DNA of 64,000 nt, taken from contig NZ_SJPY01000009.1 of the NCBI RefSeq assembly GCF_007860185.1, positions 88,316-152,315 on the forward strand, read 5' to 3'. Source of the stretch: Novipirellula aureliae (GTDB lineage: Bacteria; Planctomycetota; Planctomycetia; Pirellulales; Pirellulaceae). Positions within the stretch are counted from its first letter, which is position 1, and the number at the start of each line of letters is the position of its first letter. Under the pieces are notes generated by a model. The model searched no databases. It was not told the origin of the DNA and saw nothing but the letters and a program-made list of their open reading frames with translations. Shown piece after piece: positions 25,033 through 33,761 of this stretch. A program made the position numbers and the translations under genes.

Positions 25033-25470
25033 ATGAATTTTATTAAGAAAGCAAGCCAAACGACTGCTCAACGATCGGTGATTCTGATTCGCTTCATGGT
25101 TGGATTCGTATTCTTATCGGAAGGTCTTCAGAAGTTTCTATTTCCTGACGCTCGGGGAGCTGGTCGATTTGAGAAGATTGGGCTGCCTGAGCCAGAATCT
25201 CTGAGTTATTTCGTTGGTAGCTTTGAGATCGTTTGTGGCATTGCCATTGTGCTTGGTTTGTTAACGCGTTTCGCAGTGCTGCCGACGATCACGATTATGC
25301 TCGTCGCGATTGCGACGACCAAGTTACCAATGCTTGCCGAAGAAGGTTTCTGGGAGGCCGCTCACGCGGCCAGGACCGATTTTTCGATGCTGCTCGGTTC
25401 GCTCTACCTGCTGATTGTGGGTGCTGGAAAATGGTCCGTCGATGCACAGTTGAAACCGAATTCAGAATAG
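25033..25470 (+). CDS. DoxX family membrane protein
   Basis: A 145-aa, four-helix membrane protein from ATG 25033. Motifs typical of DoxX (PF07681) are visible: LIRFMVGFVFLSEGLQKFLFP near the N-terminus, a GLPEPESLSYFVGSFEIVCG middle part with a helix-breaking Gly/Glu pair, and LLGSLYLLIVGAGKWSVDA at the end. Family roles are poorly known (quinone-related, thiosulfate oxidation and redox membrane complexes have been suggested). It lies 47 bp downstream of the guanidinium exporter, same strand, without a visible terminator, so it may fall under the riboswitch. Confidence 0.88.
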   Translation: MNFIKKASQTTAQRSVILIRFMVGFVFLSEGLQKFLFPDARGAGRFEKIGLPEPESLSYFVGSFEIVCGIAIVLGLLTRFAVLPTITIMLVAIATTKLPMLAEEGFWEAAHAARTDFSMLLGSLYLLIVGAGKWSVDAQLKPNSE

Positions 25471-25556
25471 TCGCTTGGGCGCTAGCCCCGTATTTTTCAG
25501 CGGTCGCGTGGCAAACGCCAAACCGGCAAATCCTAAAACCAAATCGAGTTGAAGGA

Positions 25557-28500
25557 TTAGTGCTTGGTTAGCAATGCCTCTTCGGTCTTGACGGGTTGGT
25601 TTTCTGCAGAGCGATGATTCGGCAAAATGTCCATCAGCAAGCTGAACACCAACGGGATCACTAACAAGGTGAAGATGGTGGCAAACGCTAGACCACCGAC
25701 GACGACGGATCCGAGGCCGCGATAGAGTTCGCTGCCGGAGCCAGGGGCGATCACCAACGGCAGCATCCCGAAAATACTGGTGAAAGTCGTCATGAAGATT
25801 GGGCGCATACGTGTTCGAACTGATTCGCAGATAGCGTCGCGAGCTGACATTGGTGCGATCTCACCCTCCGCAGCACTGTGGTGACCTCGCATGAAATTCA
25901 GCGCCTGATGCACAATCAAGATAGCATTGTTGACCACCACGCCGATCAAAATCACGAAGCCGAGCATCGTTAAGACGTCGAGTTGCTGTGTCGGGTCCTC
26001 GCGGTGTACCATCCACAATCCGACGAAGCCGCCGACGGTCGCAAGCGGCACTGTGAACATGATTACCAGTGGATAGAGGAAATTCTCGAAGAGCGCCGCC
26101 ATCAAGAGGTAAGTGATAACCAACGCCAGGAAAAATCGACTTAATGCAACGCTGCCGAGCGACTCGCGATTCCAACCGTTCCAATGTCCCATCAGTGCTG
26201 CGCGAACATCCGTTAAACGATCGGCATTGCCTGACAACGAGACAAAAATATCGTTCCCCATCTTGCCTTCGGCTCGTGCCTGTTCCACGACATCGAGGAT
26301 CGTCTCTTGAGCTTCTTCGAGAGCCACATGGTTGGGCGGCGTCACGGTCAAAGCGATCGCTCGTTGCTGCTCCACCCGCCGTATTTCTTGCGAGGCTTCG
26401 GTTGGTATGAAATCAGCGATCTGACCTAGCGGCACCATGACAACCGAGCCGTCGGATTCTCGTACCGAAACAGGCAAGTCCGCAATCTGCTCGGGGAAAA
26501 TTTCCGATGCGGGATCACGGATCAATACCAAATCGATGTTATCGCCTTCGAAGTCAAAGTCACCGACGAACGACCCGTCAATCATCGACCGAGCTGACAT
26601 CGCCAAGTCACTGACGTTGATGTTTAGTCGTTTTGCGACCTCCTGTTTAATCTGCAACTGCCGCTCGGGTCCCGCTTCGTCGAAATTCTCAGGCGACGTG
26701 CGGACGGAGAACTTCGAGAAAGCTTCTTGTAGCCGCTGTTCCAGGTAGGTGCAGGCAGCTTTTAAGCGGACCATGTCATTGCTACTGACTTCGATATCGA
26801 CGGCGTTCGAGCTGCCCGCGCCCCGTCCGAATATCGAGGCTTGTGATGTCACTCCCTTGCTGGCGGGGATCACGTTAAACGCTTTGTTAAAGATAGCCGC
26901 AACCGGTTCAACGTTTGCCGGGTCATCGCTGATACCGATCATGAACACGCTTCCTCGCGCGACGACAAAGAAAAACTCCTTCAGCGCTGGGATATCGTGA
27001 TACTCCGTTCCGGTTCGTTGATCAATCACCGGTCCATACTGAGACGCTTCTTCCGAGTTCTTTGCGTTCCAAAACGGTTTGAGTTCTTGTTCGATCCGCT
27101 GTCCAACATAGTAGTTCTCCATTACGGAATAACCCGCTGGAGTCGACATGCGACAGAACGTAAAGTTCTTGTTCCCATTCGGAAGGTAGCTGGCGGGAGG
27201 CATCAGTGCGATACTAAGTCCGATGGATCCTAGCGTCACGATTGCAATCAGCATCAGCCTTAGCCATGCACTAGAAAGACTGCGGAAGGTCAACAGATGG
27301 ATCATCGAGGTCCACCTATTTCCAAACCAAGTGAAGATCTTGACCAGACCGAAGAGGCCAACAAACGACGCGGTGATCGAATCATGCCATGTAGGTGATT
27401 CTCTCCGAGAATTGTTGTGGTCCGCGTCGCCGAGACTAGTGGCGATGTGTTTCGGAGCACGCAGAAATAGAGCTGCGGCGGTCGGGATCACGGCGACCGA
27501 AACCACCAACGACAATGTGACGGCGGCACAGATCGCCAAGACGATATCGTAGAACAGTTGGCCTGCTTCGTCTTGAATCGTTAGCACCGGTGCGAAAACG
27601 GCGATCGTTGTTAGCGTCGATGCCAGAATGGCTCCCCAAACTTCTTTCGTTCCATTGTAGGCGGCTTGCCGAGGACTTGCTCCCAGTTGCAAATGCCGAT
27701 CGATGTTTTCGAGGACCACGATGGCGTTGTCGACCACCATCCCGACGGCGAAGCTGAGTCCTGCCAATGAGATGACATTCAAGTTTCGATCCGCGAACCA
27801 CATGACCACGAAGGTCCCAATGACAGAAATCGGGATCGATACAGCGACAATCATCGTCGATCGGATACTCCGCAAAAACAGCAGCAGTACAAGCACTGCT
27901 AGCCCACCGCCGATCCACAGGTTCTGTTCGACCAAGCCGATGGCGCTATAAATGTAGTGCGAATCGTCGAACGCCATCCGCAAACGCAATCCATACCGAT
28001 CATTTTTGAAACTTCGCAGGACACCGCCTTCGGCGTTCATCTGTTCCACGACTCGGTTGACATTTTCGATGATGTCCAACACGTTACTGCCGGTCTTTCG
28101 TTTGACGAAGATCGTCAACGACGTTCGCCCTTTGCACTGGTCAAAGTGGATCGTTTTCTCCAGGGCAAGCTCCACGCGGGCGACATCCGATACACGCACC
28201 GGGCTGCCCAGTTCGTCATACTTGATGATCGTATCGCGAAGTGGCTCCAGCGAGTTGTATTGACCAAGTACACGAAAGCGAACATCTTGACGACTGTCAG
28301 CCAAGTCGCCGGCTGTCGCGTTGACATTGTCCAACCGCAGTGCAGCATTCAATTCCGAAATCGTGATGCTGCGACGTGCCAACGCTTCGGGATCAAATCG
28401 GATTTGAACTTGATGTTGTCGTCCCCCTTTAATTTCGATCTCCGCCACACCCTCGATCCGCTCGAGACTTGGGATGAGGAAGCGATCGGCATGATCGTAG

Positions 28501-28964
28501 AAGGTCGCGACCTCGAAATCGGGGTCTTCGGCTTGTAACAGCAGGTAGGCAATTGCGTTGTCACCGGCGGTATCGGCCAAATCGATGATTGGGCGATCGA
28601 CATCCTCGGGGTACTCTGGAACTTCGTCGATCTTATTAGAGACTTCTTGAAGGATTCGGTCCGGCGAAGCACCGACGTTGAACTCAAGCGTGATTCGTGC
28701 GCTACCGAGGCTGGCGAGTGACGTCATCTTCCACAAGCCTTGAACCGACTTCAGCTTTTCCTCTTGTTCAAGGATGATCGACTTCTCAATCTCCTCAGGA
28801 CTACGACCATCCCAGTTGGTCCTAACCGTGATCACGGGCCGATCAACATCGGGGGTCAACTGCACGGGGATGCGTGAGAGTGCGATGACGCCGAACAAGA
28901 GAACCAAGATCACACCAACGGTGGTCTTGACCGGATTCTCAATACAAAATTTGATTGGGTCCAT
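25557..28964 (-). CDS. RND efflux transporter, HAE-1/AcrB type
   Basis: A 1135-aa inner-membrane pump starting at ATG 28964 (MDPIKFCIENPVKTTVGVIL). The standard architecture of two 6-helix halves with periplasmic loops is visible; the fourth-helix motif reads GMVVDNAIVVLENIDRH, with Asn at the second acidic position found in AcrB, as in many other HAE-1-like relatives. The second half shows GFVILIGVVVNNAILIVHQ and RMRPIFMTTFTSIFGMLPL. Length is slightly above the usual 1030-1050 because of loops near 500-540 and 640-690. Together with the membrane fusion protein gene 15 bp upstream it forms a drug or metabolite efflux operon. No outer-membrane TolC is next to it; the TolC at 45.5 kb is in another operon. 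Confidence 0.95.
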   Translation of the reverse strand: MDPIKFCIENPVKTTVGVILVLLFGVIALSRIPVQLTPDVDRPVITVRTNWDGRSPEEIEKSIILEQEEKLKSVQGLWKMTSLASLGSARITLEFNVGASPDRILQEVSNKIDEVPEYPEDVDRPIIDLADTAGDNAIAYLLLQAEDPDFEVATFYDHADRFLIPSLERIEGVAEIEIKGGRQHQVQIRFDPEALARRSITISELNAALRLDNVNATAGDLADSRQDVRFRVLGQYNSLEPLRDTIIKYDELGSPVRVSDVARVELALEKTIHFDQCKGRTSLTIFVKRKTGSNVLDIIENVNRVVEQMNAEGGVLRSFKNDRYGLRLRMAFDDSHYIYSAIGLVEQNLWIGGGLAVLVLLLFLRSIRSTMIVAVSIPISVIGTFVVMWFADRNLNVISLAGLSFAVGMVVDNAIVVLENIDRHLQLGASPRQAAYNGTKEVWGAILASTLTTIAVFAPVLTIQDEAGQLFYDIVLAICAAVTLSLVVSVAVIPTAAALFLRAPKHIATSLGDADHNNSRRESPTWHDSITASFVGLFGLVKIFTWFGNRWTSMIHLLTFRSLSSAWLRLMLIAIVTLGSIGLSIALMPPASYLPNGNKNFTFCRMSTPAGYSVMENYYVGQRIEQELKPFWNAKNSEEASQYGPVIDQRTGTEYHDIPALKEFFFVVARGSVFMIGISDDPANVEPVAAIFNKAFNVIPASKGVTSQASIFGRGAGSSNAVDIEVSSNDMVRLKAACTYLEQRLQEAFSKFSVRTSPENFDEAGPERQLQIKQEVAKRLNINVSDLAMSARSMIDGSFVGDFDFEGDNIDLVLIRDPASEIFPEQIADLPVSVRESDGSVVMVPLGQIADFIPTEASQEIRRVEQQRAIALTVTPPNHVALEEAQETILDVVEQARAEGKMGNDIFVSLSGNADRLTDVRAALMGHWNGWNRESLGSVALSRFFLALVITYLLMAALFENFLYPLVIMFTVPLATVGGFVGLWMVHREDPTQQLDVLTMLGFVILIGVVVNNAILIVHQALNFMRGHHSAAEGEIAPMSARDAICESVRTRMRPIFMTTFTSIFGMLPLVIAPGSGSELYRGLGSVVVGGLAFATIFTLLVIPLVFSLLMDILPNHRSAENQPVKTEEALLTKH

Positions 28965-28979
28965 GATCGGTAGGTTTCG

Positions 28980-30275
28980 CTATTTGTCGACGATTTGTTG
29001 GCCAGTACGGTACGTTCCTGGCACGGGACTCAACGGGGAACGATCTTCATCAACTCGAACGATTGCGCCGGGGGTTAATCGCTCTAGCCCCTCCGTGACC
29101 ACTTGGACTCCTGGTACAACCCGCTCAACATCCGTTTCGCGTTGGCAAGCGATAGCGTAGGACTCGCGGGTTTGCGACAAGACTCGGACCGGCACCGGCT
29201 GCGCCAACCACACGGGCTGCGGTTCTCCATGCGGTCCGTTTTTATCTTGTGGCTGCAGTATCCAAAGGGTCGCCTCATCTGGTTTGATCAACACCGCATC
29301 GCGGGGCACGATTAGCTCGGTCGATTCACGCATCACCGGTACGAACACACTGACTCCCATTCCTGGCAACAGTTTTCCGTCTTGATCATCGAGTGCGATG
29401 CGAACAGGAAAGGTGCGGCTGCCTAGCGAGCCTTTTGCATTGATCGAGAAAACCTTCCCTTCAAGTTCCATCCCCAAGCTATCGACAATCAGAGTGACCG
29501 AATCGCCAACGCTTAGCAGTGGCAGCGATTCTTCGGGGACCATAATCCGAGCATCGATTCGCCCCGATGAAACGATCTCAACAATCTGGCTGCCGACCGA
29601 GACGTATTCCCCTAGTTCGGAATGTTTGGCGACAACGCTACCGTCGAACGGTGCGATTAACTCGAGACGCATATTGCGTTCTTGGGCTTCTTTGAGCAAC
29701 ACCTGCAGCTGCGACAAGGACGCTTCGAGCTCTTCGATTAGCGAACGTTTCTGTTCCACTTCGCTGGAAGAAACCGCATTTTGACGGAACATATCTTCGA
29801 AGCGGCGGAGTTCACCTTTTTCGAAGGCTTGGGTGGCCTTTTTTTCGGCAATCTGTGATTCAATCTTGGCCTCGTCTAATTTTGTCCAAGTGTCATCGAT
29901 ACGCGCCAGCACTGTTTTGCCGCCGACAACCTTTGTCCCTTCATCCACCGGCAAGGCAACCACTTTCCCAGCCACCTCGGTCGCAATCGTTGCGGTGCGC
30001 AACGCGACCAGGTCACCGATCAAAGTCCGCACAGGCATGATCGATGCTCGTTGGATCTCACCGACTCGAACCAATTGGGCCTGCGGACTACGTGGTGGTC
30101 CCTTACCAGCAGGGGAGCTGGCTGAAACCTCGCCACCTGCCGAGTTAACTTTTTTGACTGCGAGATAGCCAACGAGTCCACCGAGCAGAAAGGTCGTCAT
30201 GGCAACGGACAAAACAGAAACAGAGAACCGTTGAGAGAGATGCTTTTGACGTTGGTTTTGGCGAAGCATGAGCAT
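28980..30275 (-). CDS. RND periplasmic adaptor (membrane fusion protein)
   Basis: A 431-aa HlyD/AcrA-type adaptor starting at ATG 30275 or at a second ATG six bases later. One membrane anchor at about 20-40 (SVLSVAMTTFLLGGLVGYLAV), a lipoyl half-motif (GKVVALPVDEGTKVVGG), a coiled-coil hairpin (about 125-195: ATQAFEKGELRRFEDMF ... LEASLSQLQVLLKEAQ), the second lipoyl half (APFDGSVVAKHSELGEYV) and a beta-barrel domain (SIPEES-like MVPEESLPLLSVGD) are visible. It bridges the RND pump to an outer-membrane channel. First gene of the operon with the pump; its upstream region is occupied by a tandem repeat array beginning 74 bp away. Confidence 0.93.
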   Translation of the reverse strand: MLMLRQNQRQKHLSQRFSVSVLSVAMTTFLLGGLVGYLAVKKVNSAGGEVSASSPAGKGPPRSPQAQLVRVGEIQRASIMPVRTLIGDLVALRTATIATEVAGKVVALPVDEGTKVVGGKTVLARIDDTWTKLDEAKIESQIAEKKATQAFEKGELRRFEDMFRQNAVSSSEVEQKRSLIEELEASLSQLQVLLKEAQERNMRLELIAPFDGSVVAKHSELGEYVSVGSQIVEIVSSGRIDARIMVPEESLPLLSVGDSVTLIVDSLGMELEGKVFSINAKGSLGSRTFPVRIALDDQDGKLLPGMGVSVFVPVMRESTELIVPRDAVLIKPDEATLWILQPQDKNGPHGEPQPVWLAQPVPVRVLSQTRESYAIACQRETDVERVVPGVQVVTEGLERLTPGAIVRVDEDRSPLSPVPGTYRTGQQIVDK

Positions 30276-30348
30276 CGGAGGTGGGTGAGGGGTGGGCAGG
30301 GTACAGCTTTATGCCGACTGGGCGTAAGGTGACGAAGCCGCAGGGTAG

Positions 30349-30737
30349 GTGGCCTAAGCTTCTAGCCTGGGGATCATCAAAACCTGTGGCCAAGCTTCTA
30401 GCCCGGGGCCATCAAAACCTTGTGGCCTAGGCTTCTAGCCTAGGGACCATCAAAACCTGTGGCCTAGGCTTCTAGCCTGGGGACCAACAAAACCTGTGGC
30501 CAAGCTTCTAGCCTGGGGACCATCAAAACCTGTGGCCTAGCCTTCTAGCCTAGGGACCAACAAAACCTTGTGGCCTAGGCTTCTAGCCTGGGACCATCAA
30601 AACCTGTGGCCAAGCTTCTAGCCAGGGACCATCAAAACCTTGTGGCCTAGGCTTCTAGCCTGGGAACCAACAAAACCTTGTGGCCTAGGCTTCTAGCCTG
30701 GTGACCAACAAAACCCAGGCTGAAAGCCTGGGCCACG
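30349..30737. repeat. Tandem array: 10 units of ~36-38 bp plus one inverted unit
   Basis: Ten direct units of the form GTGGCCTAGGCTTCTAGCCT followed by GGGGACCATCAAAACC(T)(T), less regular than the 46-bp array (36 to 38 bp; CATCA/CAACA and CTAGG/CAAG variants). Each has the AGGCT-NNN-AGCCT type core. The last unit (about 30716-30737, CCCAGGCTGAAAGCCTGGGC then CACG) is inverted. The core and the single inverted terminal unit match the array at 6.3-7.3 kb, while the linker sequence is different. It fills most of the 579-bp gap between two minus-strand genes. Confidence 0.92.
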
Positions 30738-30854
30738 TAAACGCCTACCGTTTCTAAAATGGTAGTTTTCCGGACTTGGTTCAATGCGGCCTCCCCTGCT
30801 ATGGATCGGCTCACCCGCCATCATAGTCATGCGATCGCAGAAAAGACAGTCCTT

Positions 30855-31556
30855 CTATTTTTTCTTTAACGTGATTGACATACCGCCGCGGACCACGGTA
30901 TCCAAATTCGGGTCGGTGGTGATCGCCTCCATGAACGGCGGATGAGCCATCCGAGGATTGATATTATGAGCCAATATCAATCCACCCGGTCGTAACATTG
31001 GCATCAACGTATTCAAGTAATCGATGTAGCCTTCCTTGTCCGCGTCCAAGAACACCATGTCGACGGTACCGGTGAAGTCCTTCAGTTTCTCGTGCGCGTC
31101 CCCTTCGACGACGGTGATCACGTCCGACAATCCCGCTCGCTTGAAGTTTTCACGCGCCTTCGCTGCACGGTCCGAATCAATCTCGTAGGTCGTCAGGTGT
31201 CCGCCTGTCTCTTTCAATCCCAAGCCGAGCCATATTCCTGAGATGCCGGTGGACGTTCCCAGTTCGACGACGTTCTTTGCGCCCATCGATTGGGCCATGA
31301 TCCGCAGCAACCGCCCGTCATTTTCCGGTACGTTGCGAAATGCTTGATTTGCCTGGATATCGCCGAGGACTTTCAAAGCCGTCTGCTCAAATTCATCCAA
31401 TGGCACGGGAGGTTTCTCAAGTTCGATGTCTCCAGTTGATCGGTCACCGCTCGGGGCGCGTCCGGTCCCCCTTTGTTGGGCGTGAACCATCGCTGTCATG
31501 GAGAGAAAGACGACAGCGGCAAATAAACAGGAGGCAAATTGGATGGATGTCTTCAT
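30855..31556 (-). CDS. Exported SAM-dependent O-methyltransferase (family 3 type)
   Basis: A 233-aa protein starting at ATG 31556 with a convincing signal peptide (MKTSIQFASCLFAAVVFLSM ... MVHAQ, about 26 residues). The mature part is a class I methyltransferase like catechol/caffeoyl-CoA O-methyltransferases (PF01596): motif I VVELGTSTGISG (about 93-105), acidic end of strand 2 (TYEIDSD), GDAHEKL, metal-site motif FLDADKEGY (about 166-174) and GGLILAHN. The Asp and Asn metal ligands are present, so a divalent-metal-dependent enzyme is likely. Export of a SAM-using enzyme is unusual, since SAM is cytosolic; the signal peptide could instead act as an anchor. No neighbour indicates its substrate. 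Confidence 0.87.
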   Translation of the reverse strand: MKTSIQFASCLFAAVVFLSMTAMVHAQQRGTGRAPSGDRSTGDIELEKPPVPLDEFEQTALKVLGDIQANQAFRNVPENDGRLLRIMAQSMGAKNVVELGTSTGISGIWLGLGLKETGGHLTTYEIDSDRAAKARENFKRAGLSDVITVVEGDAHEKLKDFTGTVDMVFLDADKEGYIDYLNTLMPMLRPGGLILAHNINPRMAHPPFMEAITTDPNLDTVVRGGMSITLKKK

Positions 31557-31748
31557 TGGTCTCGCGATTCCTAAAAAAAGGGTGAGAGTCTACTGCGTCC
31601 GTTGAGGCGGGCGAACACACCCGCCGCTGGAAGTTATGGGGGTTCCGTAGACCGTTATGGGACCTCATTATAGCAAAGGACGCAAGCTAGCGGTCAAGTT
31701 AGTGAGTCTCGTTTCGCCGATCTCATGGGAATCGACATCGTCGACGCA

Positions 31749-32522
31749 CTAGGGATGACCGCCTTCAAACGGATGGCAGCTTCCGCAGCTCATTTTTACC
31801 ATGGTCTTGCCCATACCCTCTTTACCGTGGCATTTGATACATGATTGAACCTGCGGCGTTAACTCGCCCAATATCGGGACTCCATCAAGGTCGCGATTGA
31901 GCAATTGGACAACTTTGTTTGCTCCATCGGCAGCAAGTCGTCGGCAGCGTTCCTTCTTTTCCATGCTGAACGCTTCCCTTCCGCTGGCCTCAAACCATCG
32001 GTTTGTCGAAATGTGGCACAAGATGGAACCCGCAACACTGGACGGCGCGTCGTCTGCCCATCGCGGATTTTCTGGTTCGTATTTTGGCAGCGGTGTTGAC
32101 TCGTACCAGACCACCAGTTCAGCAATCATGGCTTCTCGCTGTTCCTTTGGCTTCTCATGGTGAAACATTCCAATCACCGCTGATCCACCATTGATTACAC
32201 CGCATAGCGAACCACATCCTCCCATACCGCCATCGCCATATCGCATCATCTCGATCGGGAAGGATCGGAAGGGTTCATCAACCTTATCCGCCAATGCTCC
32301 AAGGACTCCTCCGACAACGCTGTACATACACCCGCCATCTGGGTAAATGCGATACGCGCGATCGGCTACATCGTCTGGATTGAGTTTTTTGTAGTTCCAA
32401 AGCGAAGCTGCTGAGGATTGTGTTGTCGCGGCGCCGAAACCGGCATCGCTGCGGCCCGCGAACATGGAGCCGCCGATCATTCCGAATGACATGAAAGCTT
32501 TGCGTCGATTGATCTGTATCAT
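31749..32522 (-). CDS. C_GCAxxG_C_C / split-Soret-like cytochrome c, Tat-exported
   Basis: A 257-aa protein from ATG 32522 with a twin-arginine leader (NRRKAFMSFGMIGGSMFAG). The central part has the C_GCAxxG_C_C pattern (GGCMYSVVGG near 65, GGCGSLCG near 103-109) and CHISTNRWFEAS (near 170) as in split-Soret cytochromes. The C-terminus carries two CxxCH haem-binding motifs, CIKCH (about 230) and CGSCH (about 247). Split-Soret cytochromes of sulfate reducers bind two c-type haems in a dimer with unusual split Soret bands; their role is unclear. A Tat leader on a c-type cytochrome is notable, because haem c is attached after Sec export; a further cofactor folded in the cytoplasm is possible. 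Confidence 0.85.
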   Translation of the reverse strand: MIQINRRKAFMSFGMIGGSMFAGRSDAGFGAATTQSSAASLWNYKKLNPDDVADRAYRIYPDGGCMYSVVGGVLGALADKVDEPFRSFPIEMMRYGDGGMGGCGSLCGVINGGSAVIGMFHHEKPKEQREAMIAELVVWYESTPLPKYEPENPRWADDAPSSVAGSILCHISTNRWFEASGREAFSMEKKERCRRLAADGANKVVQLLNRDLDGVPILGELTPQVQSCIKCHGKEGMGKTMVKMSCGSCHPFEGGHP

Positions 32523-32611
32523 CGCGGATGATTCCTATGCAAATGTGAAGTGTATGTCGAAGACATTCGAGAGTGAAAAATAGATACCGAGAACGATAAG
32601 CACCCATCCTG

Positions 32612-33175
32612 TTGCACACGGTTCAAGAGATGTCCAACCAAGAGGCGGTCGTCAGTTGCATCGAGATTGTCGGATGTTGCAAGGAGATCGCTACGGGGTT
32701 GGTTGAAAATGTGAACAAGTTGTTGCCTGATGCAAAGGTTGTCACGGTAACTCAGGTCGTTGCGACTCAAGCAAAAGTGAACGGGATGATGGAGAAGTTG
32801 TCGTTGATCTTCGTTCTGATCATCGTCTTTGTTGGCGGAGCGGGGATCGCAAACGACATGCTGGCAAATGTTCATGAGCGTCGCCGCGAGATTGGCACCC
32901 TGATGTCGCTGGGGGCTGAGTCAACGTTGATCCTGCGAGTCTTTTTGCTCAAGGCCCTGCTGCTGGGGATGGCTGGCGGAGTGGGTGGATTCGTGATTGG
33001 AACGGTGTTGGCCATCACCTTGGGCCCCCGACTTGCCGGGGTTCCTGTTTTTCCGATGCCGGTGCTGGCTTTATCGGCAGTTGGCATTTCCGTCGGTATC
33101 ACTTTGGCTGCTAGTTTTTTTCCCGCTCGGCGCGCCGCCAAGCTCGACCCGGTCACGTCATTTCAGGAGATTTGA
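32612..33175 (+). pseudogene. 5'-truncated FtsX/MacB-type ABC transporter permease
   Basis: An open frame of 187 codons from a TTG at 32612, with an in-frame stop 15 bases upstream. It covers only the C-terminal half of a MacB/FtsX-type permease: the end of the periplasmic domain (AVVSCIEIVGCCKE ... AKVVTVTQVVATQ), then three membrane segments with MEKLSLIFVLIIVFVGGAGI, the NVHERRREIGTLMSLGA coupling segment and SFFPARRAAKLDPVTSFQEI at the C-terminus. Intact relatives are about 400 residues with an additional N-terminal membrane helix and periplasmic domain, which are missing here. The following ATPase gene is also broken, so this is a dead transporter operon. A short active variant cannot be excluded but is unlikely. 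Confidence 0.8.
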
Positions 33176-33178
33176 ATC

Positions 33179-33565
33179 ATGTTGTGTATGGAAAATGTGA
33201 CGAAGACTTATCAACTGCGTCGCCAGACGGTCGTCGCATTGGACAATGCGACCTTGAATATTCCCGAGGGGGATTTTGTTTCCTTGATCGGGCCAAGCGG
33301 CAGTGGCAAGAGTACTTTGTTGGTGATGCTCGGCGGCATGCTCTCGCCAACCTCGGGAAAAGTCAACTTAAAGGGCGAGTCGATGTGTGACTTGACTCCG
33401 AATGGCCGGGCACGGCTTCGTCGATGAGTTTAATCAAGAAGGAAAGACGATTGTGATGGTCACTCATGATCCCGGTACTGCGGAGCGTGCAAAACGTATT
33501 TTGAAAATACGAGATGGCACGGTGGTCGATGACCGTGCCTCGGTTCGGACGTTCGACGCCGCGTA
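33179..33565 (+). pseudogene. ABC transporter ATP-binding protein with internal deletion and frameshift
   Basis: The first 82 codons (33179-33427) encode a normal LolD/MacB-type start with Walker A (GPSGSGKST) and stop at LTPNGRARLRR. In another frame, 33423-33565 encode the normal C-terminal end: DEFNQEGKTIVMVTHDP with the switch histidine, then ERAKRILKIRDGTVV and a TAG. The Q-loop, signature and Walker B that should lie between, about 100 residues, are absent. The junction therefore reflects a deletion that also changed frame. Starts four bases after the permease remnant stop, as in an intact MacB-like operon. Certainly non-functional as an ATPase. Confidence 0.88.
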
Positions 33566-33761
33566 GATGGCCGGCATTGCTTTGGTATCGGCGGCATCCT
33601 GCCGCCGGAGATGGCATGTTCCATTTGCACCCCCAAGCAAGAAACGAGAATCGATCGACCTTGAACAATGGGCCGACTTGCTGGTAGGCTATCGAAGTGC
33701 CACGAATTTAGCCAAAGCGTCAAGACGCAATGGGTCAAGCTCTCATCGATAAAATGGCAAA

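Noticed and set aside
30349-30737. Possible CRISPR array with ~37-bp repeats
   Set aside because: Repeats vary in length and sequence, spacers are absent, and the last unit is inverted.
33566-33761. Short frames between the ABC remnant and the first ArsR gene
   Set aside because: No family resemblance and no start signals; most likely debris from the deleted transporter region.
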